A stretch of DNA of 9,005 nt from assembly GCA_938004815.1 (NCBI GenBank), contig CALKVR010000878.1:1-9005 (forward strand). The letters are read 5' to 3'. Source of the DNA: an uncultured Polyangiaceae bacterium (GTDB taxonomy: Bacteria > Myxococcota_A > Polyangia > Polyangiales > Polyangiaceae). The translations under genes were made by a program, and so were the position numbers. Below, piece after piece: positions 6,573 to 9,005 of the stretch. The number at the start of each line of letters is the position of its first letter. Position 1 is the stretch's first letter. The notes below the pieces were generated by a model. It saw only the letters and a program-made list of their open reading frames with translations, searched no databases and was not told the origin of the DNA.

Positions 6573-7604
6573 ATGGAGGACAGCGAGCCGGCGAGCGAGC
6601 GCGAGGTGACCGAGCCGGCTCGCCCGCGCCTCGCGCTCCACCTCGGGCTCTTCGCCGCCACCCTCGTCGCGACCCCCCTCACCGGCGCCTACTACGGGCA
6701 GCACGTCCCCGAAGACGCCGACTGGCCGGCGATCCTCGCCGCGATCCCCAAGGGTTGGCCGTTCGCGGTCCCGCTCCTCGCGATCTTGTTGGTGCACGAG
6801 CTCGGGCACTACGTCGCGGCGCGCATCCACCGCGTCCCCGCGTCGCTGCCCTTCTTCGTGCCCGCGCCCTACCTCAGCCCGTTCGGCACCTTCGGCGCGA
6901 TCATCGTCATGCCGGATCGAATCAGACGGCGCGACGCGCTCCTCGATATCGGCGCCGCCGGACCGCTGGCCGGGCTCGTCGTAGCCATCCCCGTGATCGT
7001 CATCGGACTCGCCAGCAGCGAGGTCGGGCCCCTGCCCGACGTCTACCAGATGGAGGGCCAGAGCCTCTTTTACCTCGGCCTCAAGCGGGTCGTCCTCGGC
7101 CCCATCGCCGACGGCAGCGACGTGCTCATGAACGCGACCGCGTTCGCAGGGTGGACGGGGCTCTTCGTCACCGCCCTCAACCTGCTCCCGATCGGGCAGC
7201 TCGACGGCGGGCACATCGCTTACGCGCTCGTGGGGCCCAAGTGGGACCGCTACGCGCGCTGGGTGCACCTCGGCCTCCTCGGCGTGTTCGGCTTCAACGT
7301 GATCAGGTTCTCGATCCCGACGTTCACCGAGGGCGCGAGCGTCGGTCAGGCCATCGGCAACTCGACGTTCTGGCTCTTCTGGTACTTCATCCTGGCGTGG
7401 ATGCGGCGACGCAGCGGGATGAACCACCCGCCGACCGACGAGGGAACGCTCTCGCCGAAGCGCCGTGCCGTCGCGTGGGGGTGCCTCGCCCTCTTCGTGC
7501 TCCTGTTCATGCCGACCCCGTGGGCGAGCTACGGCGCCCCCAAGCTGGAGCCGAAGCTCCACACGTCTCTCGAGGCTAGGCCTTGGGGGGAAACTTCGCC
7601 TTGA
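6573..7604 (+). CDS. M50 (site-2-protease-like) intramembrane zinc metalloprotease
   Basis: A 343-residue polytopic membrane protein. The zinc motif HELGH (75-79, with the general base Glu76) lies in a hydrophobic segment at about 63-84. The third ligand is in LNLLPIGQLDGGH (202-214, Asp211). Between them are the segment SLPFFVPAP (91-99) and the stretch DIGAAGPLAGLVV (125-137), both typical of the plant EGY / bacterial M50 type. Hydrophobic segments sit at about 22-38, 63-84, 127-147, 190-209, 232-248, 263-277 and 299-315. Such proteases cleave substrates within the membrane and may act on regulators or on lipid-linked substrates; none can be named here. The gene is divergent from gluQ across 50 bp. 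The ATG at 6573 has no visible Shine-Dalgarno site, so the message may be leaderless or start differently. Its 3' end overlaps the convergent coaD by 29 bp. The family assignment is secure. Confidence 0.92.
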   Translation: MEDSEPASEREVTEPARPRLALHLGLFAATLVATPLTGAYYGQHVPEDADWPAILAAIPKGWPFAVPLLAILLVHELGHYVAARIHRVPASLPFFVPAPYLSPFGTFGAIIVMPDRIRRRDALLDIGAAGPLAGLVVAIPVIVIGLASSEVGPLPDVYQMEGQSLFYLGLKRVVLGPIADGSDVLMNATAFAGWTGLFVTALNLLPIGQLDGGHIAYALVGPKWDRYARWVHLGLLGVFGFNVIRFSIPTFTEGASVGQAIGNSTFWLFWYFILAWMRRRSGMNHPPTDEGTLSPKRRAVAWGCLALFVLLFMPTPWASYGAPKLEPKLHTSLEARPWGETSP

Positions 7605-8064
7605 GGGCCTGACAGACGGCCTCGGGCGCGTAGTGCTCGACGCTGCCGCCGTGGCTCGCGATCTCACGCACGAGCGACGCCGAGATGAAGCCGTAGTTCG
7701 CCCGCGTGGGCAGAAACACGGTGTCGACCGTCGGGTCCATGTCGGCGTTCGCGTGCGCGATCTGGAGCTCGTACTCGAAGTCGGTCGCGGCGCGCAGCCC
7801 GCGCACGATCACGCGCGCGCCCACGCGCTTGCAGTAGTGGATGAGCAGGCCGTCGAAGTGATCGACGCGCGCCTTGGGGAACGGCTTGATGACCTCTTCG
7901 AGCAGCGCCACGCGCTCGTCGTAGGTGAAGAGCGGGTGCCGCGTGGGGTGGACGCCGATCGCCACCACCACCTCGTCAAAGAGCTCGGCGGCGCGCTCGA
8001 TCAGGTCGAGGTGGCCCTTCGTGACCGGATCGAAGCTACCTGCGTAGACCGCGATCTTGGCCAT
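7576..8064 (-). CDS. coaD: Phosphopantetheine adenylyltransferase
   Basis: A 162-residue cytoplasmic enzyme of normal family length. It transfers AMP from ATP to 4'-phosphopantetheine, the penultimate step of coenzyme A synthesis. Motifs are present in order: AGSFDPVTKGHLDLI (8-22) with the nucleotidyltransferase His18 in the TxGH-type signature, FDGLLIHY (70-77), VRGLRAATDFEYE (87-99) and FISASLVREIA (126-136). These match CoaD in E. coli and other bacteria closely. The frame stays open upstream, but that extension overlaps the preceding gene and precedes the family's usual N-terminus, so ATG at 8064 is used. The stop of the upstream gene (8067-8069) is only 2 bases before it, so the two genes are probably co-transcribed and coupled; a GAGG lies inside that upstream gene's last codons. 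The 3' end overlaps the convergent M50 gene by 29 bp. This is an essential, ordinary core gene. Confidence 0.95.
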   Translation of the reverse strand: MAKIAVYAGSFDPVTKGHLDLIERAAELFDEVVVAIGVHPTRHPLFTYDERVALLEEVIKPFPKARVDHFDGLLIHYCKRVGARVIVRGLRAATDFEYELQIAHANADMDPTVDTVFLPTRANYGFISASLVREIASHGGSVEHYAPEAVCQALKAKFPPKA

Positions 8065-8066
8065 CG

Positions 8067-9005
8067 TCACTCTGCCTCGTTCTGCGGCGCGGGGCCTCCC
8101 GCACCGGGGGGGGCTGCGCCGGGCGGTGCGGCGCCGGCGCCGGCGCCCAGCTGCTGCATCATGATTCGCAGCGTGGTGTCGTCTTCGAACCACATGGTCC
8201 GGCCCCCGTCGGCGAGGGTGATCCGGTAGTTCGCGAGAATGAACGCGCCGATCACGCCGTCGACGTCCTGACGCAGGCCCTTCTCCAGCTCGGCGATCGA
8301 GGTCGAGAGCGCGCCGTCGCCGAGCACGCCGGGCACCTTGCGAAGCTCGAACGACCCGAGCTTGATGAGGGGCACCACGCCCTCTTTCAGATCAGGGGCC
8401 GCCTGCACCGGCGAAAGGCTCTTGGGCATGACGCCCGCTTTTATCCAGCCGCGCTCGTCGAGAGCGATGGGAAAGCGCAGCGCGCTGTCGACGAAGAGCG
8501 ACGCGCTCGCGTCGTCGCCGGTGCCGATGGGCGTCGTCATCATCATGCCGCCGCCGCGCGCGTAGTAGAGCGGCACGCGCGTCGCGTGGGGAGGCGGCGG
8601 GGGCGCATACGCGCGCGCCACGAACTGGTGACCAGTGTAGTCCATCGTCGCGCTCACCCGCCTGAGGACGCTCGAGCCGAGGAGCGCGCCGATCGGAGCG
8701 TTCAGCTCCTTGGAGAGCCCGGAGAGATCCTTCGTGAGCGCGGGGACGTCGCTCACCTCGAGCGCGCCGCCGAAGCGGAGCGAGACCCAGCTGGGCTCGG
8801 CGCGCGTGGCGCTGTCGATCACGACCTCGGCGATGCCGGTCGAGAGCATCGCGAGCACCTGCACCCCGTCGATCTCGACCGGGATGACGAGAAACGGCGC
8901 CGGGTTGACGTTCGCCATGTCGACGGCGGCGACCTGCGACCCCGAGATCGAGAACGGCGTTCGCCCCTGACCGCGGCGCGCGAGGCCGGGGATGGGCTTG
9001 GCCCA
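8067..9005 (-). CDS. Tandem retropepsin-like (clan AA) protein, 5' end missing
   Basis: The frame is open from the window edge to the stop at 8067-8069, so 312 C-terminal residues are visible and the real start lies beyond 9005. The ATG at 8918 is internal, not a likely start. Two retropepsin-like lobes can be read. Lobe 1 (about 35-135) has hydrophobic PFLVIPVEIDG, then LSTG (54-57) where the family expects DTG, and PIGALLGSSVLR with ATMDYTG. Lobe 2 (about 145-275) has SLFVDSALRF with Asp173 at the DTG position, then DGVIGAFILANYRITL. Residues 287-309 are a Gly/Ala/Pro-rich tail. The known family is clan AA aspartic proteases; retropepsins work as dimers and pepsins as bilobal monomers. The D-to-S change in lobe 1 and DSA in lobe 2 suggest altered or lost catalysis. 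It could instead be a noncatalytic binding protein. coaD follows 2 bases after the stop. The fold call rests on motif reading only. Confidence 0.6.
   Translation of the reverse strand, partial: WAKPIPGLARRGQGRTPFSISGSQVAAVDMANVNPAPFLVIPVEIDGVQVLAMLSTGIAEVVIDSATRAEPSWVSLRFGGALEVSDVPALTKDLSGLSKELNAPIGALLGSSVLRRVSATMDYTGHQFVARAYAPPPPPHATRVPLYYARGGGMMMTTPIGTGDDASASLFVDSALRFPIALDERGWIKAGVMPKSLSPVQAAPDLKEGVVPLIKLGSFELRKVPGVLGDGALSTSIAELEKGLRQDVDGVIGAFILANYRITLADGGRTMWFEDDTTLRIMMQQLGAGAGAAPPGAAPPGAGGPAPQNEAE

Noticed and set aside
6555..7667. Minus-strand open frame opposite the M50 protease.
   Set aside because: The plus strand encodes HELGH and LDGGH motifs with membrane segments. The minus frame is charged low-complexity sequence.
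8065..8193. Longer N-terminus for coaD starting at 8193.
   Set aside because: The added 43 residues are Arg-rich, overlap the upstream gene and precede the normal CoaD N-terminus.

Overview
The window is very GC-rich, with G or C at most third codon positions and long mirror-image open frames opposite its genes. It carries nine genes, two of them cut by the window edges. The gene types (two lipoproteins, one with a heme-type motif, a single-domain Hanks-type Ser/Thr kinase, a secreted transglutaminase-like protein, a retropepsin-like protein) together with the codon bias suggest a myxobacterium (Myxococcota, Polyangia-like). That is inference from gene content and style, not a phylogenetic result.

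Layout. (1) 1-469, minus: 5' part of a secreted lipoprotein with a CX4CH heme-type motif. (2) 470-579: divergent intergenic region with a 21-bp palindrome. (3) 580-1170, plus: TlpA/ResA-like thioredoxin-fold lipoprotein. (4) 1171-1332: space between convergent genes, filled by a long imperfect inverted repeat (about 1211-1331). (5) 1333-6522, minus: four same-strand genes in transcription order gluQ, Ser/Thr kinase (GTGA overlap with gluQ), pcnB and a secreted transglutaminase-like protein. (6) 6573-7604, plus: M50/site-2-protease-like membrane metalloprotease, divergent from gluQ across only 50 bp. (7) 7576-9005, minus: coaD, and upstream of it a gene running off the right edge that encodes two retropepsin-like domains. 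coaD ends tail-to-tail with, and overlaps by 29 bp, the M50 gene.

How the genes fit together. The minus-strand cluster combines tRNA modification (GluQ, on queuosine tRNA-Asp) and RNA 3'-end adenylation (PcnB) with a signalling kinase between them. The adjacency of gluQ and pcnB is also known from Escherichia coli, where they sit next to dksA and folK. coaD (coenzyme A synthesis) is tightly coupled to its upstream retropepsin-like neighbour. The two left-hand lipoproteins share a divergent control region, and a link between a thiol-disulfide protein and a c-type-heme-like protein is plausible but unproven.

I found no tRNA, rRNA, CRISPR array, insertion sequence, phage gene or defence system. 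The least explained items are the long inverted repeat at 1211-1331, the palindrome at 523-543, the kinase between gluQ and pcnB, and the retropepsin-like protein whose first catalytic Asp is replaced by Ser. Most of the window looks like ordinary core chromosome.
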